Of a DNA stretch of 64,000 nt, positions 1 to 9,454 are shown piece by piece; within the stretch, counting starts at the first letter, position 1; each line of letters begins with the position of its first letter. The notes under the pieces were generated by a model. That model did no database searches, was not told the DNA's origin, and saw nothing but the letters and a program-made list of their open reading frames with translations. A program made the position numbers and the translations under genes. The stretch comes from an uncultured Flavobacteriaceae bacterium (GTDB lineage: Bacteria > Bacteroidota > Bacteroidia > Flavobacteriales > Flavobacteriaceae), in NCBI GenBank assembly GCA_913065125.1, contig CAJYAG010000002.1, positions 186,001-250,000 on the forward strand, written 5' to 3'.

Positions 1-669
1 TTGTATACAAAATGTTATGATTTAACCTTGGTTACAAACCCAGTATTAAGCTTTAAAATGGCTTTTGATATTGAGCAAGATTGGGATTATATGAATGTAG
101 AATACACCACCGACCAAGGAAAAAATTGGTCTATTCTTGGTTCATCAACAGATGCCAATTGGTATAATAGTTCTACTACCTCAGATGCTACTGGAAGATC
201 TAGCTTACCAGGAAAACAATGGACAGGGGAAGGAGAAGATTCAAATCCTCTTGGAGGCACAAATGCAACATTACATGACTATAGTTTTGATTTGGCTGCA
301 TTTAAAAATGAATCTAATGTAATCTTTAGGTTTAAATATCTTGCTGATGACCAAACAAATGAAGAAGGAGCTCTAATTGATGATTTAGTAATTACAGGGG
401 TTTTACCAGTTGAAGAGTTTAATGAAATTGAAGGACTTGATATTTCTCCTAATCCATCAAATAGTATATTTAATATCAATTGGAAACAAGGCGCTGATTT
501 TTCTATTTCCGTTTTTGATATTACAGGAAAAGTAGTTCTACAGCAAAAAAATAGTTCGCTAGCTATAAAACGATTTGAATTAGACATGTCTAAATACAGT
601 AAAGGAATTTACTTTGCTAAAATTAAAGTTGATGATTCTTTAAGTTCTAAAAAGTTAATTCTTAAGTAA
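1..669 (+). CDS. T9SS-secreted surface protein, C-terminal part (5' truncated by window edge)
   Basis: The frame is open at the left edge, so only the last 222 codons are seen and the true start lies outside the window. The visible N-terminal part (about residues 10-130) is a beta-rich stretch with many Asp, Asn, Gly and aromatic residues, like the MAM or choice-of-anchor jelly-roll modules found before sorting tails in Bacteroidota exoproteins. Residues from about 148 match a type A T9SS sorting domain: an ISPNPS-like opening, an ISVFDITGKVV-type core strand and the ending YSKGIYFAKI then SKKLILK. Such a tail directs export through the T9SS, whose translocon gene sprA lies in this window, and is removed at the surface. 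The enzymatic part, if any, is not visible, so the substrate cannot be named. A strong hairpin terminator follows the stop codon. Confidence 0.85.
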   Translation: MYTKCYDLTLVTNPVLSFKMAFDIEQDWDYMNVEYTTDQGKNWSILGSSTDANWYNSSTTSDATGRSSLPGKQWTGEGEDSNPLGGTNATLHDYSFDLAAFKNESNVIFRFKYLADDQTNEEGALIDDLVITGVLPVEEFNEIEGLDISPNPSNSIFNINWKQGADFSISVFDITGKVVLQQKNSSLAIKRFELDMSKYSKGIYFAKIKVDDSLSSKKLILK

Positions 670-675
670 ATTAAG

Positions 676-706
676 AATAGCCTCTTAAAAAGAGGCTATT
701 TTTTTT
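676..706 (+). terminator. Rho-independent terminator
   Basis: Perfect 10-bp arms (AATAGCCTCT and AGAGGCTATT) enclose a five-base loop and are followed by a run of T. It sits just after the stop of the T9SS cargo gene and overlaps the end of the convergent recX. Confidence 0.9.
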
Positions 707-1175
707 CTAATACATTCTTTACAGTTGAAAAAATAAGATCAAATTCAAAACCTTTTCTTATAAGGTAATCTGTTAATTTCTTTTTCCTTTTATAAAAATC
801 TGATTCTTTTAATATTGAGTTTCGTTTAATAGCAATTCTATGGATTGTTGCTAAATACACTTCTTCATCTATTTCTTTAAGTGCGGTTTTTATATTGTAC
901 TCAGAAATATCTCTAAGTTTCAATTCTCTTATAATTCTTTGTTTCCCCCAGCTTTTAATATTGAATTTTCCTCTTGCAAAACTTTTACAAAAGCGTTCTT
1001 CATTTAAAAAATCATGCTCCATCAAATGTAAAATTATTTGATTCCGTGCCTCTTCAATTAATATAAATTCTCTTAATTTTATCTCAATTTCTTTATGACA
1101 ACGATCTTGATATACACAGTACCTTTCTAATTTTCTTTTAATTTCTTCAATCGAAAAGTATTTATTTTGACTCAT
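696..1175 (-). CDS. recX: Regulatory protein RecX
   Basis: The 159-residue protein has the size and composition of RecX, a small all-helical protein built of three-helix repeats that binds RecA filaments and limits recombinase activity in the cytoplasm. The family feature around residues 54-75 is visible: HDFLNEERFCKSFARGKF, followed by the conserved GKQRIIRELKLRDIS block. The gene is alone on its strand, converges with the T9SS cargo gene and is divergent from the surface-protein gene starting at 1242. No recA is seen nearby, which is common in Bacteroidota. The ATG at 1175 gives a typical RecX N-terminus. Confidence 0.85.
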   Translation of the reverse strand: MSQNKYFSIEEIKRKLERYCVYQDRCHKEIEIKLREFILIEEARNQIILHLMEHDFLNEERFCKSFARGKFNIKSWGKQRIIRELKLRDISEYNIKTALKEIDEEVYLATIHRIAIKRNSILKESDFYKRKKKLTDYLIRKGFEFDLIFSTVKNVLEKK

Positions 1176-1241
1176 GTATTGTAACTTCTTATTTTTAAAT
1201 GTATCTAATGTTTAGTATATTACACGTAAAATATCTAGAAA

Positions 1242-3401
1242 ATGAAAAAATTAGTAACAGTATTCGCCGGAATACTTCTAGCATTTAATGTCAATTCCCA
1301 AACAACGTTATCAGCTGGTGATATTGCAATATTACAATATAATGCTGATGGTTCTCCAGAAGTTATCAAATTTTTAGCTTTAAAAAGTATGGAAGCAGGT
1401 ACCACAATTAACTTTACAGATAATGGGTGGAGAAGCAATAATACTTTTAGGTCTAACGAAGGAATAGACGTTTGGACAGCTCCTTCAAATATTACATGTG
1501 GAACTATCATCACATTTACTCTAACAAACATAGCTTTAGGGACTAATGGAGATCAAATTTTAGCATACCAAGGTTCTAGTGGATCTCCCACATTTATTTT
1601 TGCCATTAATAATCAAGGGGCTGCAGTTTGGCAAACAACTGCAAATAATGCAAGTAACTCTGCTTTACCAACAGGATTGACAAATGGTGTAAATGCGATA
1701 GCAATTTCAGAAATAGACAATGCAAAATATGATAGCAGTACACTTGTTGGCACTAAGGCTGCAATTTTAAGTGCAATTTGTAACAATGCTAATTGGGGTG
1801 GATCAAATTCAGTAAACCAAACTTTTGGCAATACTTTTACCTCAGAAACAACATGGACAACTTCTTGGTCTAACCCAAATCCTGAAGATTATTTTAAAGC
1901 CATTATTGATGGAGATTACAACACTTCTGACGATGGTGATTTTAGTGCATGTGAATTACAAATTAATAGTTTAAAAACATTAACCGTTAATTCTGGCGGA
2001 ATAGTTAGTATTGAAAATGGCATCTCTGTTAGTGGGAATATCGTTATTGAAGATAATGGTTCTCTAGTACAAACAACAAAAGATGGCCCAAATACAGGAA
2101 CTGGTTATTCTGTGAACAGAATTTCTACATCACAAGATGAAGAAGGAAATTATACCTATTGGTCTTCTCCATTAACCTCATCAACCTTAGCTGAAGTTGC
2201 AAACACACAAAGGTATTATTCTTTTACCGCATCAAGTCAAGCTTGGGTTGCTGGTACTTCATCAACTTCTATCACTCCTGGTTTTGGTTATATTACTACT
2301 GGAGATTCTGGTATTACCTATCCAAATACCTACACAGCAAACTTTACAGGCTCAGCATTTAACAACGGAGATATTTCTGTTACGTTAGGTTTTACTGCTG
2401 ATGCTGACCCAGAAACCGATTGGAACTTGTTAGGAAATCCATATCCGTCTGCAATAGATGCTGATGCTTTTATTGCTGATAATACAACCATTGGCGGGAC
2501 ATTATATTTTTGGACACACAATACTTTAGATTCGGCTGGCAACAATACTCAAGATGATTATGTTCTTTGGAACGGAAGTGGCGGAATTGGTTCTTGTACA
2601 GGTTGTACTGCTCCTGATGGAAATATTGCTTCAGGGCAAGGGTTTTTTGCACAAGCACTTTCTACGGGCACAGCTACGTTTACAAATTCTATGAGAGTTT
2701 CTGGAAGTAATACTTTATTTTACAAAGGAGTAAAAAAAGAAAAAGACAGAATTTGGTTAAACTTAACTGCTGAAAATAGTTTTAGTCAAATTTTGATTGG
2801 TTTCTTTAAAAAAGCTACTGATGGTGTGGATCGAATTTATGATGGTTTGCGTTTAAATGGTGGAGCAAGCATTAACTTTTACTCCATTTTAGAAGATAAT
2901 CATTATGGCATCCAAGGAAAATCCTCTTTAAAAGAAAGTGAAGAAGTACAATTAGGATTTAATTCAACAAAAACGGGTGAATTTAAAATTGGAATCGAAA
3001 AAATTGAAGGTTTATTAAAAAAATCGAAAATTGTTTTACTTGACAAAGAATTAAATAAAAGACACAACTTAAAAAAAGGTCCTTATCCTTTTAATGTTGA
3101 TGTAGCTGGAACTTATAATGATAGGTTTGAATTATTAATCAACCCTAAAAAAATTGAAGTAATTGATCCTTCAAACAAAATTGCAAACATCTATCTAAAA
3201 AGAAACACGCTACATATTAAGTCTAAAATAAAAATTAAAAACGTTAAGGTACTAAACCTTTATGGTCAAAAATTATTTAACAAAAAAGTTAATCGTAAAG
3301 CGTTAAACATTAACCTTAAAAGAATAAAATCTACTAATATATATATTGTAAAAGTGTTATTAGAAAACGGAAAAATAATCACAAAGAAAGTAGTTCAATA
3401 A
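1242..3401 (+). CDS. Secreted cell-surface protein with T9SS-type C-terminal domain
   Basis: This 719-residue protein starts with a signal peptide (KKLVTVFAGILLAFNVNSQ, cleavage expected after the Ser-Gln). Residues about 22-130 form a beta-rich domain with an FTDNGW motif, similar to modules found beside secreted nucleases and lamin-tail proteins of Bacteroidota. The middle (about 280-480) contains the YWSSPL and GNPYPSAID motifs that recur in flavobacterial surface proteins. The C-terminal 70 residues look like a divergent, Lys-rich sorting domain (VKVLNLYGQKLFNKKV, ending IYIVKVLLENGKIITKKVVQ). It is therefore likely exported by the T9SS and surface attached. No catalytic motif was recognised, so an adhesin or structural role is only a guess. 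The strongly basic tail (many Lys from residue 600 on) contrasts with the acidic first half. Confidence 0.75.
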   Translation: MKKLVTVFAGILLAFNVNSQTTLSAGDIAILQYNADGSPEVIKFLALKSMEAGTTINFTDNGWRSNNTFRSNEGIDVWTAPSNITCGTIITFTLTNIALGTNGDQILAYQGSSGSPTFIFAINNQGAAVWQTTANNASNSALPTGLTNGVNAIAISEIDNAKYDSSTLVGTKAAILSAICNNANWGGSNSVNQTFGNTFTSETTWTTSWSNPNPEDYFKAIIDGDYNTSDDGDFSACELQINSLKTLTVNSGGIVSIENGISVSGNIVIEDNGSLVQTTKDGPNTGTGYSVNRISTSQDEEGNYTYWSSPLTSSTLAEVANTQRYYSFTASSQAWVAGTSSTSITPGFGYITTGDSGITYPNTYTANFTGSAFNNGDISVTLGFTADADPETDWNLLGNPYPSAIDADAFIADNTTIGGTLYFWTHNTLDSAGNNTQDDYVLWNGSGGIGSCTGCTAPDGNIASGQGFFAQALSTGTATFTNSMRVSGSNTLFYKGVKKEKDRIWLNLTAENSFSQILIGFFKKATDGVDRIYDGLRLNGGASINFYSILEDNHYGIQGKSSLKESEEVQLGFNSTKTGEFKIGIEKIEGLLKKSKIVLLDKELNKRHNLKKGPYPFNVDVAGTYNDRFELLINPKKIEVIDPSNKIANIYLKRNTLHIKSKIKIKNVKVLNLYGQKLFNKKVNRKALNINLKRIKSTNIYIVKVLLENGKIITKKVVQ

Positions 3402-3403
3402 AA

Positions 3404-3431
3404 AAAGGCTGAGGAAATTTCCTCAGCCTTT
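3404..3431. terminator. Bidirectional terminator, perfect 28-nt palindrome
   Basis: AAAGGCTGAGGAAA is followed directly by its exact reverse complement. The A run at 3401-3406 gives a T tail on the minus strand, so it can end the leftward efflux operon as well as the rightward surface-protein gene. Confidence 0.9.
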
Positions 3432-3452
3432 CTCAACTATTAAAAGAAACAA

Positions 3453-6400
3453 TTATGCCATCTTTAAACGCAACCACATTTTAAATTTTGTGACTAAGTA
3501 AAATAATATTGGCACTACGATTAATGTTAAAAATGTTGCGATTAAAAGACCGTAAATAACTGTCCAAGCTAAAGGTCCCCAAAATACAACGTTGTCTCCA
3601 CCCATGTATATATTTGGATCAAAATCACTAAATAATGTAAAGAAGTTAATGTTAAATCCGATTGCCAAAGGCACCAGTCCTAAAATGGTTGTAATTGCTG
3701 TTAGTAAAACCGGACGTAAACGCGCCTTACCAGCTCTTACAATGCTCTCAAACAAATCGTTATCTTCTAAAAATGCCTTTTCATCTAAACCTAATTCTAT
3801 CTTTTTTCGATCGATTAATAACTGTGCATAATCTAACAATACAACACCATTATTAACTACAATTCCGGCGAGTGATATAATCCCCATCATCGTCATCATA
3901 ATTACAAAAGCGTTTCCTGTAATCACCAAACCTCCAAAAACTCCGATCAAACTTAAAAAGATTGCCAACATAATAATGGTTGGTCTAGATACAGAATTGA
4001 ATTGGAAAATTAAGATAAAGAAAATCAATCCTAAACCTGTAACTAAGGCGCCCATTAAGAAAGACATTTGTTTGTTTTGCTCTTCAATTTGACCTGTATA
4101 ATCTATCTTTATTCCGTTTGGTAAGTCTTGAAAATTCTTCATCTCTTTTTGAACCTGACTCACAATTGCCGCAGCATCTGTATAACCCGGAGACAATGCA
4201 GAATAAACCGTAACCACACGTTTTGTATCGTTGTGTTTAATGGCGCTAAAACCAGAGTTATTCGTGTGTTCTGCTAAAGTAGAAACCGGAATTTCTTTTA
4301 CTTTACCAGTATTATCTCTAAATGTTATTTTCTGATTAAAGATAGCACTTGTATTGTATCTGTTTTCTTCATTAAAACGCACATAAATATCAAAATCATC
4401 GCCACCTTCTTTGTAAACTCCAGCTTTTGACCCAAAAATTGAAGTACGTATTTGTTGACCAACTTGCGATGTGCTTACTCCTAATTCACCCGCTTTTTTT
4501 CTATCAACAAGTACTTGCATTCCTGGTTTGTCTTTGTTTACATCAATTTTTAATTCGTCAATTCCTGCAATACTTTTTGTGTTGATAAAATCGCGCATTC
4601 TTTCAGCAGTAACAATTAACTCATTATAATCACTTCCTTCAATTTCAATATTAATTGGTGCTCCAGCCGGTGGTCCGTTTGCATCTTTTTCTACAGAAAT
4701 TAAAACTCCTGGATAAATGCCAACCAATGCTTTTTGTACTTTTTGTCTTAACAGTTCACTATCTTCTCCTCTTCTATATTTAAACTGACGCATCGAAGCG
4801 GTAATTTTTCCTTTATGTGGCATTTCTGCTGCTGAACCACCATCTGTTTGCGGATTCCCAGCACCTTCTCCAACTTGAGAAACAGCACTTTCTACCATAA
4901 AGTTATAATCGCCATCCATATATTTCTTGTCGTTTAAAACATCAAATACCTTCGCTTCAATTTCTTTTGTAATGACGTTTGTTTTTTCAATATCTGTCCC
5001 TTGTGGATATTCGATATAAACTACAATTTGATTTGGCTTATTATCTGGGAAAAACTCCACTTTAGTTCTTTGCATTCCTAAAGAAGCTCCAAATGCTACA
5101 AATGCTACAATTAATAATAAAAACGTTCCTCCGATTAACCAATATGGCGCTTTACCTCTTAAGGCTTTTCGGAGTCTTTTTTCATACCAATTTTCTAAAC
5201 GTGGTAATGCTTTTGTTTGAAAACTATTTGCCCATCTTCTTAAGAACAATCTATACACCCACAACATGATTGCTGTAAAGATCATTAAACTTCCTAAGGC
5301 ATTATACGAACCTCCAAAAAGCAATATTAAAATACCAATTACAGCTATAATACTTGTTGTTTTAATAATTTGTTTTAACGGCATATCTTTATCTTCTACA
5401 CTCATAAAGTCTGAGACTAAAACGGAATTGAAAAAGATGGCTACGATTAATGATGATCCTAAAACTGTAGACAATGTTATTGGTAAGAGTTTCATAAATT
5501 CTCCCATAACTCCTGGCCATAAACCTAGCGGAATAAACGCTGCAACTGTTGTTGCTGTAGAAATGATAATAGGAAATGCAATTTCTCCAATTCCTTTTTT
5601 AGCGGCTTCGGTTCTGCTCATTCCTTCTTCATCCATTAAACGATATACGTTTTCTACTACTACAATTCCGTTGTCTACCAACATTCCGAGCCCCATAATT
5701 AATCCGAAAAGAATCATGGTGTTTAAGGTATAGCCGAATGAGTTTAGTAACATTAAAGACATAAACATTGACATCGGAATTGCAAATCCAACAAAGACTG
5801 CATTTTTAAATCCTAAGAAAAACATTAACACGGTTACCACTAAAATAACTCCGAAAATAATATTGTTAACCAAATCATCTACTGCAGCTATAGTTGTTGC
5901 CGATTGATCATTGGCAATAGTAACTTTTAGATCTTGTGGAAAAACATTTTTTATGGTGTTGGCTACAATTACTTTTATTTGTTCTGTAGCAGCAACCATA
6001 TTTGTACCTGCACGTTTTTTAACGTCTAACATTACTACTTGATTTCCAAACTCTCTTGCATAAGTTGTTCTATCTTTTTCTTTAAAAGAAACGGTTGCAA
6101 CATCTTTTAAATAAATAGGATTGTTGTTCTCTGATTTTACCACAAAATCTTCTAGCTCTTTTGGATTCTCAATTTCGCCTAAAATTCTAATAGTACGCCT
6201 CTGTCCGCTTGTAATTAAATTTCCGGCAGACATGGTTACGTTTCCTCCTTGAATGGTATTTATAATGTCGTTAAAACTAACTTTTGCTGCCATCATTTTG
6301 TAAATATCAACAGCAATTTCTACCTCTTTTTCTTGAACTCCACGAATATCTACTTGCTTAATCTCTTGCAAATTTTCTATTTCATCTTGTAAATATTCTC

Positions 6401-6917
6401 CAAATTCTTTTAATTTCCCAACCGGATAATCTCCAGAGATATTAATATTTAAGATGGGCATTTCTTCACTCATACTTAGCGAAAACACATTTGGTTCTAC
6501 TTTTGCACCGTTAAATGTTGGCCAATCTTCTCCTGAAGTTTCAGAGTCTATTTCGTCTTTTATCTTTTGTTTTGCGAGTTCTACCGTAATATTTTCATCA
6601 AACTCTACTATAACCATAGAAAAATCTTCTTGAGAAGTGGAGGTGATTTTTATTACGTTACTTACCGTTTTTAGTTTGTCTTCTAACGGATCTGTAATTA
6701 ATTTTTCGATATCTTCTGCTGTATTTCCTGGATATACAGAGCTGATATATATTTTGGTTTCTTTAATCTCTGGAAAACTTTCTCTTGGCATTTCAAAAAA
6801 TGCTGAAATTCCTAAGTAAAAAATAACCAACATAACTACGTACATAGTAGTTTTATTGGAAATTGCCCAAGACGAAAAACCAAATTCTTTATTTACTTTT
6901 TTATTTTTATCTGACAT
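3453..6917 (-). CDS. RND-family efflux transporter, inner-membrane pump (AcrB-like)
   Basis: At 1154 residues this is a full-length RND pump: TM1 near residues 25-41, a first periplasmic porter region to about 340, TM2-6 to about 500, an extended TM7 region with an extra hydrophobic segment near 525-560, a second porter region, and TM8-12 from about 935. It would extrude drugs or amphiphiles with the adaptor and TolC channel encoded just upstream. The TM4 relay motif reads LVDNGIVVVENV, so Asp415 is kept and the second Asp of AcrB is Asn416. The TM10 motif reads GIVVNNGVVLLDYA, with Asn1022-Asn1023 where AcrB has its relay Lys. This single-Asp pattern places it with the NolG/SwrC-like branch rather than with classical AcrB. 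It is the last gene of the TetR-controlled operon, 8 bp after the adaptor gene. The substrate cannot be deduced. Confidence 0.92.
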   Translation of the reverse strand: MSDKNKKVNKEFGFSSWAISNKTTMYVVMLVIFYLGISAFFEMPRESFPEIKETKIYISSVYPGNTAEDIEKLITDPLEDKLKTVSNVIKITSTSQEDFSMVIVEFDENITVELAKQKIKDEIDSETSGEDWPTFNGAKVEPNVFSLSMSEEMPILNINISGDYPVGKLKEFGEYLQDEIENLQEIKQVDIRGVQEKEVEIAVDIYKMMAAKVSFNDIINTIQGGNVTMSAGNLITSGQRRTIRILGEIENPKELEDFVVKSENNNPIYLKDVATVSFKEKDRTTYAREFGNQVVMLDVKKRAGTNMVAATEQIKVIVANTIKNVFPQDLKVTIANDQSATTIAAVDDLVNNIIFGVILVVTVLMFFLGFKNAVFVGFAIPMSMFMSLMLLNSFGYTLNTMILFGLIMGLGMLVDNGIVVVENVYRLMDEEGMSRTEAAKKGIGEIAFPIIISTATTVAAFIPLGLWPGVMGEFMKLLPITLSTVLGSSLIVAIFFNSVLVSDFMSVEDKDMPLKQIIKTTSIIAVIGILILLFGGSYNALGSLMIFTAIMLWVYRLFLRRWANSFQTKALPRLENWYEKRLRKALRGKAPYWLIGGTFLLLIVAFVAFGASLGMQRTKVEFFPDNKPNQIVVYIEYPQGTDIEKTNVITKEIEAKVFDVLNDKKYMDGDYNFMVESAVSQVGEGAGNPQTDGGSAAEMPHKGKITASMRQFKYRRGEDSELLRQKVQKALVGIYPGVLISVEKDANGPPAGAPINIEIEGSDYNELIVTAERMRDFINTKSIAGIDELKIDVNKDKPGMQVLVDRKKAGELGVSTSQVGQQIRTSIFGSKAGVYKEGGDDFDIYVRFNEENRYNTSAIFNQKITFRDNTGKVKEIPVSTLAEHTNNSGFSAIKHNDTKRVVTVYSALSPGYTDAAAIVSQVQKEMKNFQDLPNGIKIDYTGQIEEQNKQMSFLMGALVTGLGLIFFILIFQFNSVSRPTIIMLAIFLSLIGVFGGLVITGNAFVIMMTMMGIISLAGIVVNNGVVLLDYAQLLIDRKKIELGLDEKAFLEDNDLFESIVRAGKARLRPVLLTAITTILGLVPLAIGFNINFFTLFSDFDPNIYMGGDNVVFWGPLAWTVIYGLLIATFLTLIVVPILFYLVTKFKMWLRLKMA

Positions 6918-6925
6918 CGATTTGC

Positions 6926-8098
6926 TTAGTATTTAATTACCTTAACTGTTTGTCCTTCTTTAACACTTCTTGCGCCTTCTTTAATAATTTGCACATTGTT
7001 TTTAATCCCTTCAACAACTTCTATAATATCGCCTTGTGTTCTTCCTGTTTTAATAATTCGACGTCTTGCAATACCTTCATTTTTAGCATTGCTGTTTTCT
7101 ACAACATATACATATTGATCTCCGTTTGCATTTTCGGAAATGATACTTTGCGGAATTAAAAAAGACTCTTTATTCGTATAATCGTTAATCTTTAACTTTG
7201 CTGTTAAATTAGGTTTGATGTGGTTTCCAATATTTGGAACATCAATTTCTACTTTAAAAGATCTATTATTTGGGTTGATGTAATTACCCACTTGTCTAAC
7301 TTTAGTTTGAATTGTTTTTCCTAAAACAGGAAAATACACCTCAACTGATTTTCCTTTTGTTATAAATGCGATATAACTCTCTGGTACCTCTGCCTCGATA
7401 TACATGTTAGAAAGGTTGATAATTCTAAAAACCTCTGACCCAGGACCTGGAGCAACAACACTTCCTTTTTCTTTAAATACTTCATCAATTACACCATCAA
7501 AAGGCGCAACAATAGTTGTTTTTTCTAATTGATTTTTTAATTGATTTACCATATTTACTTGTGACAAGTATGAAGTTTTTGATTGTAAATATTGCATTTC
7601 TGAACCAATTTTTTGATTCCATAATCGCTCTTGTCTATCAAACGTAGTTTTTGCTAATTGCAACTGTGTTTCTGCTTGTGCTAATTGCTGGCTTAAACCA
7701 CCGTCATTTATTGTTGCTAAAATGTCTCCTTTTTTAACCGATACTCCTTCTTTAACAAGTACAGATTCTAAAATTCCTGGCATTTCTGGGTACATAATTA
7801 TGTTTTGTTTGGTACTTACATTTCCTTGCAATTCTAAATAGTGATTAAATTCTGAAGTTTTAGTAATAAACGTTGTTACTAAAGGTAATTTTTTAATAGT
7901 ATCTAGTTTAGAAATAGCAACATTTAATGAATCTAATTGATTCACTATTAATTGCTGTTTACTTTCAATTTCGGTTTTCTTTTTTCTAATTTCTTCTAAG
8001 TTTCCTTTAGCAATAACAGCTTCAACTGTTTGTTCTTTTTTGCTACCGCACGATGCTAAAACAATAGTACTTGCTAAGATTAAATATATTTTCTTCAT
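6926..8098 (-). CDS. RND efflux periplasmic adaptor (HlyD/AcrA-type lipoprotein)
   Basis: The 390-residue protein begins with a lipoprotein signal ending LASC (Cys17 lipidated), followed by a coiled-coil stretch (about 28-65, rich in Lys, Glu and Gln). The barrel-sandwich or lipoyl half motif appears near residues 100-130 (PGILESVLVKEGVSVKKGD) and its partner near 198-215 (TTIVAPFDGVIDEVFKEKG), with an alpha-hairpin between them (QLAQAETQLQLAKTTFDRQ). The beta-barrel and membrane-proximal domains follow. It links the RND pump to the outer-membrane channel. Gaps of 8-9 bp to both neighbours point to one transcript. It is of usual length for the family, with no anomaly seen. Confidence 0.92.
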   Translation of the reverse strand: MKKIYLILASTIVLASCGSKKEQTVEAVIAKGNLEEIRKKKTEIESKQQLIVNQLDSLNVAISKLDTIKKLPLVTTFITKTSEFNHYLELQGNVSTKQNIIMYPEMPGILESVLVKEGVSVKKGDILATINDGGLSQQLAQAETQLQLAKTTFDRQERLWNQKIGSEMQYLQSKTSYLSQVNMVNQLKNQLEKTTIVAPFDGVIDEVFKEKGSVVAPGPGSEVFRIINLSNMYIEAEVPESYIAFITKGKSVEVYFPVLGKTIQTKVRQVGNYINPNNRSFKVEIDVPNIGNHIKPNLTAKLKINDYTNKESFLIPQSIISENANGDQYVYVVENSNAKNEGIARRRIIKTGRTQGDIIEVVEGIKNNVQIIKEGARSVKEGQTVKVIKY

Positions 8099-8107
8099 AA
8101 TGTTTGA

Positions 8108-9454
8108 TTACTTATTTAATGGAATGTTTAATGCGTTTTCTAATGCTGCCTTTTTAGCAATTACATTTAGCATTGATTGTACATAATTTTGTTGTTGTGT
8201 GTATAATTGATTTTGAGCCTGAGACAAATCAAAACTTGTAGAAACACCTTCAAAAAATTTTATTTGTTGCTTTTTTTCTATTCTTTGTGCCAATTCTAAA
8301 TTTTGTTTTGCTGCTTCATATTGCTCTACACTAAACTTATAATCGCTTTTTGCAGTAGCAGCTTGTAAGTTTAGTTGTTCTTTTATTTCTATTAGTTGAA
8401 TGTCTGCATTATCAAATTCAAATTTAGCTTGTCTCGTTTTTGATCTTCTTTCAAAACTGCTAAAAATTGGAATGTCTAAACTAACCCCAAATAAAGACGA
8501 ATTGTACCATTTTTGATCGCTATTAAAAAAACTGAAAGTATCTGAATTACCTGTATATCCGTAATTCACAAAGGCTCTTAAAGAAGGCAATGCTTTCGAT
8601 TTTTCTAACAACACAAGCAGTCTATTTCCTTCTTTGTTGTTTTCTGCAATTTTATAATCTATATGATTTGTAACACTAAACGTTTTAGCTAATACACTTA
8701 AATCTATATTTTCTAAAATTAAAGTATCTAAATTATCTGTTAATACAATCTCCTCGTCTATGAAGTTTCCCATAGAAATATTTAGCATTTTATACCCAAG
8801 ATTTCTTAACCTAATTGTATTATTTAATTGACTTTTTACTGTCGTTAACGTAATTTGCAATTGCTCAACATCTTCTTCTTCTGTCAATCCATTTTTATAG
8901 ATTTTCTTTGTATCAGAAAGCATTTTTTCTAAAGTCATTAAATTTCTTTTTAGAATTTCTATGCTTTTTTCTGCTATCAACACATTTCCGTAGGCATTAA
9001 TTACTGCTTCTCTAATACTTAATGCTGTTTTTTCTTTTGCCTGTTTAGAGATGTTTAAATAGGTTTTTGCAGATTGCAAACCAACAATATAAGAACCATC
9101 AAAAATTAATTGATTTAAGGTAATGGCTGCATTTACATTTTGCTTTGTACCAAAAGTTACCGGAACAAAAGTTCCTGCTGGTCCTCCAGTAATTTCAGCT
9201 GGCAACAAAGAAACTTGTTGCTTTAACCAATTTTGATAATCTACTTTTGCGCTAATTTTTGGCAACCCAATTGTTGTCGTTTCCCATTGTTTTTCTTTTG
9301 CTGCCAACACATTATTTTGTGCCGTTTTTGCATTGTAGTTATTTTTTATAGCAAAATCTACAGCTTCTTTTAAAGAAAAACCCTTTGTTTTTTCTTGAGA
9401 GAAGCCTAAAGCTATAAAACATAAACTAAAAAATAGTATTAATTTATTTTGCAT
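8108..9454 (-). CDS. TolC-family outer-membrane efflux protein (efflux operon)
   Basis: The 448-residue protein has a signal peptide (LILFFSLCFIALGFSQ) and the TolC pattern of two repeats. Each repeat holds long helices that start with a SLKEAVDFAIKNN-type motif (residues about 27-39), and the second repeat ends with the FFEGVSTSFDLSQAQNQL segment near 400-418. It would form the outer-membrane exit duct for the pump and adaptor encoded downstream. Its start overlaps the end of the TetR gene by 11 bp, which suggests translational coupling. A second TolC homologue lies at 38975-40309 without a pump next to it. Confidence 0.92.
   Translation of the reverse strand: MQNKLILFFSLCFIALGFSQEKTKGFSLKEAVDFAIKNNYNAKTAQNNVLAAKEKQWETTTIGLPKISAKVDYQNWLKQQVSLLPAEITGGPAGTFVPVTFGTKQNVNAAITLNQLIFDGSYIVGLQSAKTYLNISKQAKEKTALSIREAVINAYGNVLIAEKSIEILKRNLMTLEKMLSDTKKIYKNGLTEEEDVEQLQITLTTVKSQLNNTIRLRNLGYKMLNISMGNFIDEEIVLTDNLDTLILENIDLSVLAKTFSVTNHIDYKIAENNKEGNRLLVLLEKSKALPSLRAFVNYGYTGNSDTFSFFNSDQKWYNSSLFGVSLDIPIFSSFERRSKTRQAKFEFDNADIQLIEIKEQLNLQAATAKSDYKFSVEQYEAAKQNLELAQRIEKKQQIKFFEGVSTSFDLSQAQNQLYTQQQNYVQSMLNVIAKKAALENALNIPLNK

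Noticed and set aside
5266-5733. Rightward 155-codon frame inside the RND pump gene
   Set aside because: It mirrors the codons of the membrane helices of the clear pump gene on the other strand and has no family features.
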